Positions 26,549-36,141 of a stretch of 64,000 nt of DNA are shown here, one piece after another. A program made the position numbers and the translations under genes. Within the stretch, counting starts at the first letter, position 1, and each line of letters begins with the position of its first letter. The notes under the pieces are model-generated. The model had not been told where the DNA came from. It ran no database searches and saw nothing but the letters and a program-made list of their open reading frames with translations. The DNA comes from SHZL01 sp963815185 (GTDB lineage: Bacteria; Pseudomonadota; Gammaproteobacteria; Xanthomonadales; SZUA-36): the NCBI GenBank assembly GCA_963815185.1, contig CAWFGC010000007.1, forward strand, positions 124,001-188,000, in the 5' to 3' direction.

Positions 26549-28102
26549 TCAGCCTTTTCTCTTCAGTGACTCTATGGCCCGGTCGAGCTCCCTGGTAGCG
26601 CGGCGCAAGCGCTGCAATGGCTCCGCAGCAGAACGGGTGCTTGCATTGATACTTGCCACTTTTCGCTTCAGTCCCGGCACATCGGCCGGCCCGGCGCGCG
26701 CCATCGCTGCCTCGAGATCCTTCAGCGCCCGTTGCAGCAGTGCGCCAAGGTAATCGGGGTTCGGTATCACCCGGTAGCAGGAAGTCAGCCCCAGCGAAAT
26801 CCGGTCCGCATAGCTGAGCACTACAATGGTCAGGCCCAGACCGTCCATTATCGGCGCCATACCAAATTGCTGCGTCACCCGGGCGCCGGCGAAATAAAGC
26901 GGCATCTTTGGGCCGGGTACATTGGTGATGATCAGGTTGAAAAACGGCCGGTGGTGGCCACCCAGCCGGGTTCGTGTATACAGACGGGCGGCGGCGGCAA
27001 GCGTTTCAGATGGGATGAACTCGGCGATTTTGTTGGCGGGCAAGGCACTCGAATAAATTTTCGAGTCCCGGGTATTGCGGTTGATCAGCAACAGCCGTTC
27101 AAGGGGATCGGTAATGTTGGTAGCGAGACTGACCAACATGGCGGAAACCTGGTTACCCATTCGGCCTTCTTCATTGTCCCCGCGCACCGACACCGGCGAC
27201 ATTGCGATCAAAGGCTTTTCCGGCAGCGCCTCCCGTTCCAGCAGGTAGCTTCTCAGACCTGCCGCGCACACCGCAAGCACAACGTCATTGACCGTCACTG
27301 CGGGCAATTGCCTGCGTATCCGCCTGATTCGTTCAAAATCGAATTCGACACCCCAGTAGGTTCTGCTGGATGAGACCGGACGGTTCAGGATTGTAGCCGG
27401 CGCGGTGAGCAGCATGGGTGGCGGATTGATTTTTTTTGCCCTGCTGGCGCCGTAAACCCGTGCTGCACCCGTTGCCACCTGGCCCAGAATTTTACCCAGC
27501 TCAACAGACTTGCGGCCCATTTTCGCGTAAGTGGCGGCAAGCATTGCGGCGGTACCAGGTAATGGTTCTGGCTGCCAGTCGTCTGCGGTCGCTATGTCAC
27601 GCGGTGTCGCACTCAGATCCATCAGCGCGCCCATCAGTTCGACACCGGCGCCGCCATCGATAGCAGCATGATGGATCTTGGTGATGACTGCAAAGGAACC
27701 CTTCTCCAGGCCGGGAACCGAGTCCAGTCCTTCAACGAAACTCAACTCCCAAAGCGGCCGCTTACGCTCCAGCATGCGGCCGAATATCTGCGCGGCCAAC
27801 TGCATCAATTCCTTTTTCCCTCCGGGTGAAGGCAGCTGTAGCTGTGGCAAATGATGCGCAAGATCGAAATCAGGGTCGTTGACCCAGCAGGGATGCGAAA
27901 GCGCCAACGGGACTTCGACCAGGCGCTGACGGAAAACCGGCGAACACCGCAGGCGCCGTTCAATGTGAGCGCGGAACGCGGTAAAACCGAATGAGCTGGG
28001 CACATCCCTGGCATCGAGCAGGTAGACACCGCCGATATGCATCGGACTGTGGTCGCTTTCCAGGTAAATAAAAGAAGCATCCAGCGCAGAGAGAATGCGC
28101 AT
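26549..28102 (-). CDS. Wax ester synthase / diacylglycerol acyltransferase (WS/DGAT)
   Basis: Transfers acyl groups from acyl-CoA to fatty alcohols or diacylglycerol, making storage lipids. The 517-residue protein begins MRILSALDASFIYLESDHSPMHIGG, the standard N-terminus, and carries the catalytic motif HHAAIDG (144-150, HHxxxDG). Later family motifs, SPVSVRGDNEEGRMGN and NLIITNVPGPKMPLYFAGA, are present. The frame is open upstream, but the ATG at 28102 sits two bases after the stop of the DUF2189 gene, indicating coupling. Storage-lipid enzymes of this type are common in marine and hydrocarbon-using gammaproteobacteria. Confidence 0.92.
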   Translation of the reverse strand: MRILSALDASFIYLESDHSPMHIGGVYLLDARDVPSSFGFTAFRAHIERRLRCSPVFRQRLVEVPLALSHPCWVNDPDFDLAHHLPQLQLPSPGGKKELMQLAAQIFGRMLERKRPLWELSFVEGLDSVPGLEKGSFAVITKIHHAAIDGGAGVELMGALMDLSATPRDIATADDWQPEPLPGTAAMLAATYAKMGRKSVELGKILGQVATGAARVYGASRAKKINPPPMLLTAPATILNRPVSSSRTYWGVEFDFERIRRIRRQLPAVTVNDVVLAVCAAGLRSYLLEREALPEKPLIAMSPVSVRGDNEEGRMGNQVSAMLVSLATNITDPLERLLLINRNTRDSKIYSSALPANKIAEFIPSETLAAAARLYTRTRLGGHHRPFFNLIITNVPGPKMPLYFAGARVTQQFGMAPIMDGLGLTIVVLSYADRISLGLTSCYRVIPNPDYLGALLQRALKDLEAAMARAGPADVPGLKRKVASINASTRSAAEPLQRLRRATRELDRAIESLKRKG

Positions 28103-28104
28103 GT

Positions 28105-28923
28105 TCAGGAGTTCTCGCCCGCTGGGCGGGTTTCCTGAGACAGGATTTTCCAGTCCGAAACATCCAACGCTGCCCGGTAGCCATGCCAGGTGGTATAGCC
28201 CAACCAGGGAATGATCACCGCAAATCCGAGCAAGCCGGTTGCAAAGCCGATAGCGGTGAATAATGCAATCAACGCCACCCAAACCAGCATGGTCCATTTA
28301 TTGCGCAGTACTGCATTGATGCTGGAGACGACGGCGGTTACCACATCCACGTCACGGTTGGCGATGAATGGCAGTGAAAACGCGCTGGCGGCGAACGTAA
28401 CCAGGGCAAATATCGCACCTGTGGCGGAACCGATCGCCAGAAACGTCAACAAGTCACGAAATCGCGCATCCGCGGGAAAAAATATGTACACCATGGACGC
28501 CGCCCTTGCCCACAGCAGGAAGATAACCAACAGCACCAGTGCGAACACCAGCGCATTCGAAAACGGTGCCCGCGCGGCCTTCAGGGTCTGTGCCAGGCTG
28601 GGCGCCTGACCGAGAAAAATTTGCCGGCTGACAGAATAGAGCGCAAATGCCATCAACGGCGCAATAAAAATAAAGCCTGAAAGTACGCTGATCAGCAAGA
28701 CCCAGCGGCCCAGAACCCAGGCGCCCCATGCAACCAGCGCGAAGATCAGCACACAGGCAAATCCCCAGGTAAGGCTTAAAATGGGAGCCTGGCGAAAATC
28801 CTTCCAACCGGCGCGCAGCCATTGCAGCGGCGCACGCGGGTCCAGATCGCGGGCCGGTGCGACAAAAGGCCTTATGTCATGGGACGTGTGCGCCGTATCA
28901 GGGGGCTGATTCTGCTCGCTCAA
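28105..28923 (-). CDS. DUF2189 multi-pass membrane protein
   Basis: An integral membrane protein of the DUF2189 family with about six hydrophobic segments after a hydrophilic N-terminus of about 50 residues. Family-like parts are PLQWLRAGWKDFRQAP and GFAVIIPWLGYTTWHGYRA. I place the start at TTG 28923 because AAGGGA lies seven bases upstream and the longer frame (to 29022) overlaps the divergent gene's control region. That gives 272 residues. The function of the family is unknown. It is coupled to the WS/DGAT gene downstream and divergent from the ABC-F gene. Confidence 0.75.
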   Translation of the reverse strand: MSEQNQPPDTAHTSHDIRPFVAPARDLDPRAPLQWLRAGWKDFRQAPILSLTWGFACVLIFALVAWGAWVLGRWVLLISVLSGFIFIAPLMAFALYSVSRQIFLGQAPSLAQTLKAARAPFSNALVFALVLLVIFLLWARAASMVYIFFPADARFRDLLTFLAIGSATGAIFALVTFAASAFSLPFIANRDVDVVTAVVSSINAVLRNKWTMLVWVALIALFTAIGFATGLLGFAVIIPWLGYTTWHGYRAALDVSDWKILSQETRPAGENS

Positions 28924-29024
28924 AACGCATTCCCTTTGTTGTCCGCTGACGATTTGCCGACCCATGGCTTGAGGGTCTTCCCGTATAATACCGCGCCTTG
29001 ATCTTTTTGCGATAAATCTCAAAG

Positions 29025-30929
29025 ATGTTGCAACTCAACCAGGTCAGTCTGCGCCGCGGCGACCGCCTGCTCTTTGCCGATGCCACATTTCAGGTCCACG
29101 CCGGCCAACGGCTGGGCGTGACGGGCGCCAATGGCAGCGGCAAATCCTCACTTTTCGAGGCGATTCTGGGCGGCCTTGAGCCTGATGAAGGTCAAATTTC
29201 TCTGGACACCGGCTGTCGCATTGCCCATGTTGCCCAGGAAAGCCCGTCCTCCGAACAAACCGCACTGGATTACGTGCTCGACGGCGACACCGAGTTGCGG
29301 GCGGTGCAGTCAAGACTGGGCATTTTGCAGCAGGATGAGACCACGCAGGATCATAGCGCCTGGGCTCATTTGGAAGCCATTGACGGCTACACTGCCGAGT
29401 CCCGCGCCGCCCGCTTGCTGCATGGACTGGGTTTCGCGCAAGAAGTAACCCGACAGGCAGTCAACGCTTTTTCCGGTGGCTGGCGCATGCGCCTCAATCT
29501 GGCGCAGGCATTGATGTGCCGGTCAGACCTGCTGCTGCTGGACGAACCCACCAATCACCTCGACCTGCCGGCCATCCTGTGGCTGGAGGAATGGTTGAGC
29601 CGTTATCCGGGAATCTTGCTGCTGATCTCCCACGATCGTGATTTCCTTGATGGCGTTTGCACCCGCATTGCGCAAATTGAACAGCAAACCGTCACCTTGT
29701 ACACCGGTAATTACAGCCAGTTCGAGAAGATACGCAGTGAGCAGTTGGCGCAACAACAGTCCCTGTATCGCAAGCAGCAGAGGGAAATCAGTCACATCCA
29801 GAGCTATGTCGAACGGTTTCGCTACAAAGCCTCCAAAGCCAAACAGGCGCAGAGCAGGCTGAAAATGCTCGATCGGATGACGCAGATCGCACCGGCCCAT
29901 GTGGATTCCCCATTTCACTTTACGATCCCCGCGCCGCAGAAACAGCCCCTGCACTTGCTGCAACTGGAAAACGCAAGTGCCGGATATACGCCCGGGCAGC
30001 CGGTATTGCTTGGCGTCAACCTGCATTTGGCGGCGGGTGCCCGCCTGGGGTTGCTGGGCGTCAATGGCGCGGGCAAATCCACGCTGGTAAAAGCATTGGC
30101 AGATGGCAGTACGGTGTTGACGGGCGAACGGATCATCCACCGGGACACCCGGATTGGCTATTTCACCCAACATCAACTGGACCGGCTGCAACCCGAACAA
30201 AGCCCTCTTGACCACCTGCGCGCCTTGTGCCCGGGGGATCAAGAGCAGGAATTGCGTAACTTTCTCGGCGGTTTCGGCTTCGTCAATGACCGCATTTTCG
30301 ATCCGGTCGCGCCTTTTTCAGGAGGCGAAAAGGCCCGCCTGGTACTGGCCATGATCATCCGTCAACAGCCCAATCTGCTGTTGCTGGACGAACCGACCAA
30401 TCACCTCGACCTGGAAATGCGCCAGGCCCTGAGCATGGCGCTGATGGAATACGAGGGCGCCCTGGTGGTGATCTCGCACGATCGTCATTTGCTGCGGACA
30501 GTATGTGATGATCTGGTCATCGTTCATGACGGTTCGGTAGAACCATTTGACCGCAGCCTGGATGACTATCCTTCCTGGCTGGCCCAACAGGAAGAGTCGA
30601 AGTCCGACGCTGCGCCATCGGACCCTCCGGATGCAGCAGGAAAACCCCGGGGTAAACGGGAGCAACGCCAGGAAGAAGCACGCAAGAGGGAACAGCTCAA
30701 ACCCCTGTCAGACCGCGTGCGCAGCCTCGATCGCAAAATCGCCGGTCTGCGGGTCGAACTGGAACGGCTTGAGCAGCAACTGACGGATGAAACGCTGTAC
30801 ATCGATAATAGCCGCAAGCAGGAACTGACCGCTCTGATCAAGTCCCGGGCCGAAACGAAGGAACTGCTCGAACAACAGGAATGGGAGTGGCTGGAAGCCA
30901 GTGAGAAACTGGAAAAAGCTCGTATTTAA
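29025..30929 (+). CDS. yheS: ABC-F ATPase, YheS-like
   Basis: A cytosolic ABC-F protein with two ATP-binding domains and no membrane domain; members act on ribosomes, easing stalled translation or giving antibiotic resistance. The 634-residue sequence follows E. coli YheS closely: Walker A GANGSGKS (34-41), FSGGWRMRLNLAQALMCRSDLLLLDEPTNHLDL, the arm/linker helices (LQSYVERFRYKASKAKQAQSRLKML pattern), a second Walker A GVNGAGKS and a charged coiled-coil C-terminus (about 520-634). ATG 29025 is the only sensible start. Confidence 0.92.
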   Translation: MLQLNQVSLRRGDRLLFADATFQVHAGQRLGVTGANGSGKSSLFEAILGGLEPDEGQISLDTGCRIAHVAQESPSSEQTALDYVLDGDTELRAVQSRLGILQQDETTQDHSAWAHLEAIDGYTAESRAARLLHGLGFAQEVTRQAVNAFSGGWRMRLNLAQALMCRSDLLLLDEPTNHLDLPAILWLEEWLSRYPGILLLISHDRDFLDGVCTRIAQIEQQTVTLYTGNYSQFEKIRSEQLAQQQSLYRKQQREISHIQSYVERFRYKASKAKQAQSRLKMLDRMTQIAPAHVDSPFHFTIPAPQKQPLHLLQLENASAGYTPGQPVLLGVNLHLAAGARLGLLGVNGAGKSTLVKALADGSTVLTGERIIHRDTRIGYFTQHQLDRLQPEQSPLDHLRALCPGDQEQELRNFLGGFGFVNDRIFDPVAPFSGGEKARLVLAMIIRQQPNLLLLDEPTNHLDLEMRQALSMALMEYEGALVVISHDRHLLRTVCDDLVIVHDGSVEPFDRSLDDYPSWLAQQEESKSDAAPSDPPDAAGKPRGKREQRQEEARKREQLKPLSDRVRSLDRKIAGLRVELERLEQQLTDETLYIDNSRKQELTALIKSRAETKELLEQQEWEWLEASEKLEKARI

Positions 30930-30951
30930 CCATTTTGTGACCTGTCACGTT

Positions 30952-32163
30952 TCATCTGGCGCTTCTGACGGCGCTGCTTGCAATTCCAGCCGAACCCAGT
31001 TTGTCAAAGTACGCCTTTAGACGGTCCATGGCTTCCTCAATGACTTCATAATTCTCGGCGCCGAAACAGATGCGCAGATGCCCTTCCCCATTAGGCCCGT
31101 AGAATGTGCCTTCTTCTGTAACGACATAGGTCTCGGCCAGGATTTCATCTGCGATCTGTTTTGCCGGTTTGCCAAAAGCGCTGACATCCGGAAACGCATA
31201 AATGGTTCCTTCCGGTGGCGGGCACACGATGCCTTCAATCTCATTCAGGCGCCTTACAACCAAATCCCTGCGCCGCTCGTCTTCCGCATGCATGTCAGTC
31301 AGGCATTGCTGGGGCCCGGTAATGGCCGCAATAGCTCCGTATTGGATAAATACGTTAACGTGAGCGACATCGTTGACCGTGATTTTCATCAGGGCCGGCA
31401 TGAAATCCTTTTTACAGGCCACATAACCCAGGCGCCATCCGTCCATCGCAAAAGCCTTGGTGAAGGCAAAAGTGCTGAAGGTGCGATCCCACATTCCAGG
31501 CAATGAGGCAATGCTGATGTGCTGATGGCCGTCATAGGTGATTTGTTCGTACACCTCATCGCTGATCACCAGCAGATCATGTTCGATGGCCAAGTCGGCG
31601 ATGATTTCAAGCTCGTCGCGACGGTAGACCCTGCCGGTCGGGTTCGCCGGATTGACGATACAAATCATCCGTGTCCTGCTCGTGATTTTCGCTTCAATCG
31701 CGGCGCGATCTATCTCAAACCCGTTTTCCTTGTTCAAAAGCGCGGTCACGACCTTTCCGCCTGCCAGTTCGATCTTGTTGATATGCTGCGGATAATACGG
31801 TTCCAGCAAAATCACTTCGTCGCCCTCATCCAGCGCTGCCATGAAGACCGCATAAGATGCATGGGTGAGTCCATTGGTTACCAGGATCTCGTCAGGAGAA
31901 ACCGCAAGTTTGTTGAACGCACCGAGTTTGCCTGCCAGCGCCTCACGGAGTTTATGGTCTCCGGCGAATTCTCCGTAATGCACGATACCGTCGTCCAGGG
32001 CTTTCTTGGCCGCTTCCTTGATATGCAAAGGCGTGTCGAAATTTGGCCGGCCAACCTCCAGATGGATAACATCCTTGCCCGCAGCCATGAGTTTCACGGC
32101 CTTGTCGTACATGCCGAAACTCTTGGGTGAACTCTGGGTGATTCTATTCGCTGGCCATTTCAT
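30952..32163 (-). CDS. Class I/II PLP-dependent aminotransferase
   Basis: A fold-type I aminotransferase of 403 residues. Visible features are NGLTHASYAVFMA (cofactor phosphate region), NPANPTGRVY, SDEVYEQ, the PLP lysine in STFAFTKAFAMDGWRLGY and the substrate-binding arginine in HLRICFG. Such enzymes use aspartate, aromatic amino acids or alanine with 2-oxo acids; the specificity is not clear here. It marks the left border of the catabolic region and is divergent from a PLP dehydratase-like gene, so it may deaminate an amino acid released by that pathway. Confidence 0.88.
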   Translation of the reverse strand: MKWPANRITQSSPKSFGMYDKAVKLMAAGKDVIHLEVGRPNFDTPLHIKEAAKKALDDGIVHYGEFAGDHKLREALAGKLGAFNKLAVSPDEILVTNGLTHASYAVFMAALDEGDEVILLEPYYPQHINKIELAGGKVVTALLNKENGFEIDRAAIEAKITSRTRMICIVNPANPTGRVYRRDELEIIADLAIEHDLLVISDEVYEQITYDGHQHISIASLPGMWDRTFSTFAFTKAFAMDGWRLGYVACKKDFMPALMKITVNDVAHVNVFIQYGAIAAITGPQQCLTDMHAEDERRRDLVVRRLNEIEGIVCPPPEGTIYAFPDVSAFGKPAKQIADEILAETYVVTEEGTFYGPNGEGHLRICFGAENYEVIEEAMDRLKAYFDKLGSAGIASSAVRSAR

Positions 32164-32245
32164 GATCGCTCCTTATTGATCTGTTGTTGCAAAACGTCTA
32201 GTGTCCGTTCTCTGAGGTGCTACTTGCTTTTCCCCGGACCTGGAA

Positions 32246-33211
32246 ATGATGGACACAATTCCCATAGCCCCTGATCTGAAAGAAATTCGCGCCGCGGCAA
32301 ATTTGCTCGCGCCGTTTATTATTCGAACGCCTCTTTTGCGCCTCAACGCCGCGGGCTGCACAGGCGAGATCTATCTCAAGCTGGAAAATCTGCAGCCGAT
32401 CGGCGCCTACAAAGTCCGCTCCATGGGCAGTGTCTTGTTGGCCGCTGACGAAGCTGATTTGCGTCATGGCGCCTATACCGCCAGTTCCGGAAATGCCGGC
32501 GTCGGTCTGGCCTGGATGGCGCAAAAGCTCGGCGTACCTGCAAGAGTCTATGTTCCGGAAGGCAGTCCGGAGGCAAAGCTCGAAGCCATCAGATCGTATG
32601 GTGCCGATATTCATTTGCTGAGCAACGATGATTGGTGGCGGATCATTGAAAACAGCGGGCATCCGACTGATCCTGGCCTGTATGTCGATGCGGTCAGGGA
32701 TCCCGCGGCACTGGCTGGAAACGGAACCATCGGACTTGAAATCGTTGAGCAACTGCCCGATGTCGACCGCATAATCGTCCCTTTCGGCGGCGGCGGCATT
32801 GTCTGCGGCATCGCTTCCGCGATTCGGGCCATGAAGCCCGACACGCGCATCATTATTGCCGAAAGTGATGCGGCCATACCCGCCACGGCCGCGTTCAAAG
32901 CCGGCAAACCGGTGTCCGTTTCAATGGCGCCATCCTTCATTACCGGAGCCGGTGCTCCGCTCGTGCTCAAGGAAATGTGGCCGCTGATCAGCGAATTGGT
33001 GGACGAGACCAGGGTGGTAGCGGTGAGCGAGGTTGCCGCGGCGATAAGATTTCTCTTCTCGCACAACCATATTGTGGCCGAAGGCGCAGGAGCCATCTCC
33101 GTTGCCGCTGCCCTGGCCGAACCGGAAATGAATGGCAAAACCGTTTGCGTGGTCAGCGGCGGGAATATCGATGCGCAAGTCATGGCGAGCATTCTTCTGC
33201 ACCAGCTTTGA
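32246..33211 (+). CDS. Threonine/serine dehydratase-like PLP enzyme
   Basis: A fold-type II PLP enzyme of 321 residues related to catabolic threonine and serine dehydratases. The lysine that binds PLP is Lys56 in PIGAYKVRS; ASSGNAGVGLAW and the phosphate loop PFGGGGIVCG are clear. In ordinary threonine dehydratases the first motif is usually SFKxRGA, so the PIGAYKVRS variant and the missing ACT domain suggest a different amino-acid substrate, such as hydroxyaspartate, hydroxyectoine-derived or another hydroxy amino acid. It is divergent from the aminotransferase and convergent with the FAD oxidase. Confidence 0.8.
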   Translation: MMDTIPIAPDLKEIRAAANLLAPFIIRTPLLRLNAAGCTGEIYLKLENLQPIGAYKVRSMGSVLLAADEADLRHGAYTASSGNAGVGLAWMAQKLGVPARVYVPEGSPEAKLEAIRSYGADIHLLSNDDWWRIIENSGHPTDPGLYVDAVRDPAALAGNGTIGLEIVEQLPDVDRIIVPFGGGGIVCGIASAIRAMKPDTRIIIAESDAAIPATAAFKAGKPVSVSMAPSFITGAGAPLVLKEMWPLISELVDETRVVAVSEVAAAIRFLFSHNHIVAEGAGAISVAAALAEPEMNGKTVCVVSGGNIDAQVMASILLHQL

Positions 33212-33250
33212 AGATTGCCCGACCGCTTGCGGAATACCCGGATTGAACAG

Positions 33251-34660
33251 TCATTTTTGCTGCCCGATCCTTGGCGGCACGACCTTGCCGGGGTTCAAAA
33301 GATTGTCGGGGTCCAACGCGCCTTTCAGCGTCCGCATCAATTCAACCGCAGGTTCGCCAAACTCCAGCGGCAGGTATTTCTGCTTACCCAGGCCGATGCC
33401 GTGTTCACCCGTGCACGTCCCCCCCATGCGAATGGCCCGCTGCACCATGCGCTCACTCAGTTGCAGCACCTGCTCGAGCGCCGCCGGATCTTCCGGATCG
33501 ATAAGAAAGACGTAATGAAAGTTTCCATCGCCGACGTGTCCCAGCAGGAAGGTCGGCATGTCGGTGGTACGTTGCACATCTTCGCGGGTCTCGCGAATAC
33601 AATCCGCCAGTCTCGAGATCGGCACGCAAACATCCGTTGCATAGATATCGGCGCTTGGCTGAACCGCCATCGCGGCATACGCGGCGGCATGACGCGCATC
33701 CCACATTTTGCTGCGCTCTTCTTCAAATGCCGTCCATTCAAACTCGGACCCACCCAGCTCGGCGCAGATTTCACCCACGGTCTCCGCCTGTTCCTTTACC
33801 GATGCCGTGCTGCCGTGAAACTCCAGAAACAGGGCGACTTTTTCCGGATAATCCGTCTTCGAATACTGGTTGATAGCCGCCATTTGCGCCGCGTCGAGAA
33901 GCTCGATTCGCGCGATGGGAATTCCGCACTGTATGGTTTGAATCGTTGTATTCACGGCGCCTTCGACATCTTCGAAATAAACCCTGGCAGACGAAATAGC
34001 CTCGGGCTTTCCGTGCAGGCGCAAGGTCAGCTCGACGATGATTCCCAGCGTCCCCTCGGACCCTACAAAAAGCCGCGTGAGATCGTATCCCGCAGCCGAC
34101 TTTCTCGCCCGATGTCCGGTGGTAACGATGCTGCCGTCCGCCGTGACGACTTTGAGCGACAGCACATTTTCCCGCATGGTCCCATAACGTACGGCATTGG
34201 TGCCTGAAGCGCGCGTTGCCGCCATGCCGCCCAGAGAAGCGTCAGCTCCCGGGTCAATCGGGAAAAACAAACCACTATCGTGCAGATAACGTTCGAGTTG
34301 CTTGCGCGTGACGCCTGGCTCAACGACACAGTCCATATCCTCTGCATTCACTTCGATGATGGCGTTCATATTGGAAACGTCGATGCAAATGCCGCCCTTC
34401 AGGGCGACCGTCCCGCCCTCGAGGCCGGTACCGGTGCCGAATGGAATAACCGGAATCCTGTACCTGCTGCACACTTTCATTATCCGGGAAACTTCATCGG
34501 CGCTTTTCACCAGGCAAACAGCGTCCGGCGGCTGGTGCTGATGCCATGATTCGTCGCCTGAATGATGGTCGCGCACAGCCTCACTGGTGCTCAATCGGTC
34601 GCCCAGAAGCTCGCGCAACTCGGCAACAGCAAGCTCAAGATTATTTGTTGTCCTGTCCAT
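33251..34660 (-). CDS. FAD-linked oxidase, D-lactate/glycolate dehydrogenase (GlcD/Dld) type
   Basis: A flavoprotein of the PCMH family that oxidises 2-hydroxy acids. The FAD-binding segment VIPFGTGTGLEGGTVALKGG and DPGADASLGGMAATRASGTNAVRYGTM are clear, as are the C-terminal metal and substrate motifs LGHVGDGNFHY and GEHGIGLGK. Length is about 469 residues from ATG 34660; a TTG at 34696 would add twelve. D-lactate is the commonest substrate, while relatives oxidise glycolate or 2-hydroxyglutarate. Within this cluster a 2-hydroxy acid from amino-acid breakdown is plausible. Confidence 0.85.
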   Translation of the reverse strand: MDRTTNNLELAVAELRELLGDRLSTSEAVRDHHSGDESWHQHQPPDAVCLVKSADEVSRIMKVCSRYRIPVIPFGTGTGLEGGTVALKGGICIDVSNMNAIIEVNAEDMDCVVEPGVTRKQLERYLHDSGLFFPIDPGADASLGGMAATRASGTNAVRYGTMRENVLSLKVVTADGSIVTTGHRARKSAAGYDLTRLFVGSEGTLGIIVELTLRLHGKPEAISSARVYFEDVEGAVNTTIQTIQCGIPIARIELLDAAQMAAINQYSKTDYPEKVALFLEFHGSTASVKEQAETVGEICAELGGSEFEWTAFEEERSKMWDARHAAAYAAMAVQPSADIYATDVCVPISRLADCIRETREDVQRTTDMPTFLLGHVGDGNFHYVFLIDPEDPAALEQVLQLSERMVQRAIRMGGTCTGEHGIGLGKQKYLPLEFGEPAVELMRTLKGALDPDNLLNPGKVVPPRIGQQK

Positions 34661-34766
34661 CGTGTGCTGGTAATTCTCTGGGTGGTCGGTTGCCAAAGCC
34701 CGGGACGGAGATCACAGACCTTTTTACAATCTTATTCCTCTTTGTCCCAATGATCGACTTGCCGAA

Positions 34767-36125
34767 TCAATGGTTAACCGGCAAATCCAGTTTGGAGCGG
34801 TCGATGATTTGCCCTGCCTTGATGACCTGAAGAACCTGCTCGGCGTTGTGGATATCCTGGCTTGGATCCGCTGCCAACAACACCAGGTCCGCCAGTTTGC
34901 CTTCCTCGATGGAGCCCAGGTCCTTCTCCTTGCCGAGGAAAACCGCGCCGTTGAGTGTTGCGATGCGGATGATGTCAAACGGCGGAATGCCGGCATCGGC
35001 CAGCAGTTCGAGCTCGCGATGCAGCGCCGGCCCGGTCGTTTGGTCCGTGCCGGCGACCAGAACTCCTCCCGCCTCGTGTATCTTGCGCACGTTGTCCTGC
35101 GCAATGGTGGTCATGATCTTCATCCACCAGGTCCATTTTCGCTCCTGGTACTCTTTGCGCTTCTCGGTTTTCAGCGTCTTAATTTCGTCAGCCGTCAATG
35201 TCGCCTGGTATAGCGGTCCATCGAGATACTCGGGATGCTCCGCCAGACGGCTGTAGTTCTCACCAATCGTCAGGGTCGTCACCATTGGAATTTTCTTGGC
35301 GCCCATGAGTTTGGCGAAGCTGTCAGTAATCGGTCCCTGGATGACCGGATGCGCCAGTGAATCGATACCGGCGAATATGGCCTGACGCGCCCGGTATTCG
35401 CTGGAAGTATGCACGGTCGAGCGGATACCGCGATCGTTGTAGTACTCGATGATGTGCTGCATCAGGTCGACAGGCAGGATGGGGATCATCGGGCGAGCAC
35501 CCCAACCGCGTTCCTCGAACGTAAGCTTTAAAACATCCGGTTTTCGGGCAATATGCGCTTCCAGTGCCGGAATGGCCTCGGGCCAGCTATCGACCAGGGT
35601 AGCGAAACTGTTGCTGCCGTGACTGCCCGGGTAGGTCACGATACCACCGGCGGCAAATATGCGCGGGCTGACGAGTTTGCCGCTGCGCTCATCGTCTCTG
35701 AGCCCCAAAATATAGTCCGGTACGTTGCCGGCATCGTAGATGGATGTGACGCCGGAATACAGATAACTGTGCAATGCACGTACACCTTTTGACCGGTCAT
35801 TACCGGTGACCACCAGGCCTTCCGGCGTGACTTCGGCGCTGCCTTGCAAATGGATGTGCATGTCCATCAGGCCGGGTATCAGGTACTTACCCGTACCATC
35901 GATGTGCCGTGCTCCCGTGGGTGCATCGATCGCCTGGCGTGATATCCGGCTGATGCGGTCATCGTGGACCAGCACGTTGGTCGAGGCCATTGGCAGGTGC
36001 CCGGTGCCATCGATCACGGTTACATTCTCGATCAGCAGGTCGCCGGCAAAGGACGACGACAGAGCCGCGAGCCCCGCGGCTGCAACTATGGTGCGGATCA
36101 TTCGGGTGATGTTCTCTTTAGGCAT
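34767..36125 (-). CDS. Exported amidohydrolase, first of two in tandem
   Basis: An amidohydrolase-superfamily metal enzyme of 452 residues. From ATG 36125 (AGGGA nine bases upstream) there is a signal peptide ending near SSSFAG, so it should act in the periplasm. Metal ligands are visible: HIH in PGLMDMHIHLQG, His in STVHTSSEYRA, His in LAHPVIQGP and Asp in VAGTDQTTG. The tail GSIEEGKLADLVLL is typical of the imidazolonepropionase-like group. No substrate can be assigned. It starts 16 bases after the next amidohydrolase gene, so they form an operon; the longer frame to 36305 overlaps that gene and is not used. Confidence 0.8.
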   Translation of the reverse strand: MPKENITRMIRTIVAAAGLAALSSSFAGDLLIENVTVIDGTGHLPMASTNVLVHDDRISRISRQAIDAPTGARHIDGTGKYLIPGLMDMHIHLQGSAEVTPEGLVVTGNDRSKGVRALHSYLYSGVTSIYDAGNVPDYILGLRDDERSGKLVSPRIFAAGGIVTYPGSHGSNSFATLVDSWPEAIPALEAHIARKPDVLKLTFEERGWGARPMIPILPVDLMQHIIEYYNDRGIRSTVHTSSEYRARQAIFAGIDSLAHPVIQGPITDSFAKLMGAKKIPMVTTLTIGENYSRLAEHPEYLDGPLYQATLTADEIKTLKTEKRKEYQERKWTWWMKIMTTIAQDNVRKIHEAGGVLVAGTDQTTGPALHRELELLADAGIPPFDIIRIATLNGAVFLGKEKDLGSIEEGKLADLVLLAADPSQDIHNAEQVLQVIKAGQIIDRSKLDLPVNH

Positions 36126-36141
36126 GATCAATAATCCCTGA

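Noticed and set aside
33215..34207. A 330-codon plus-strand frame opposite the FAD oxidase
   Set aside because: The minus-strand oxidase has full family motifs through the region; the antisense frame has none.
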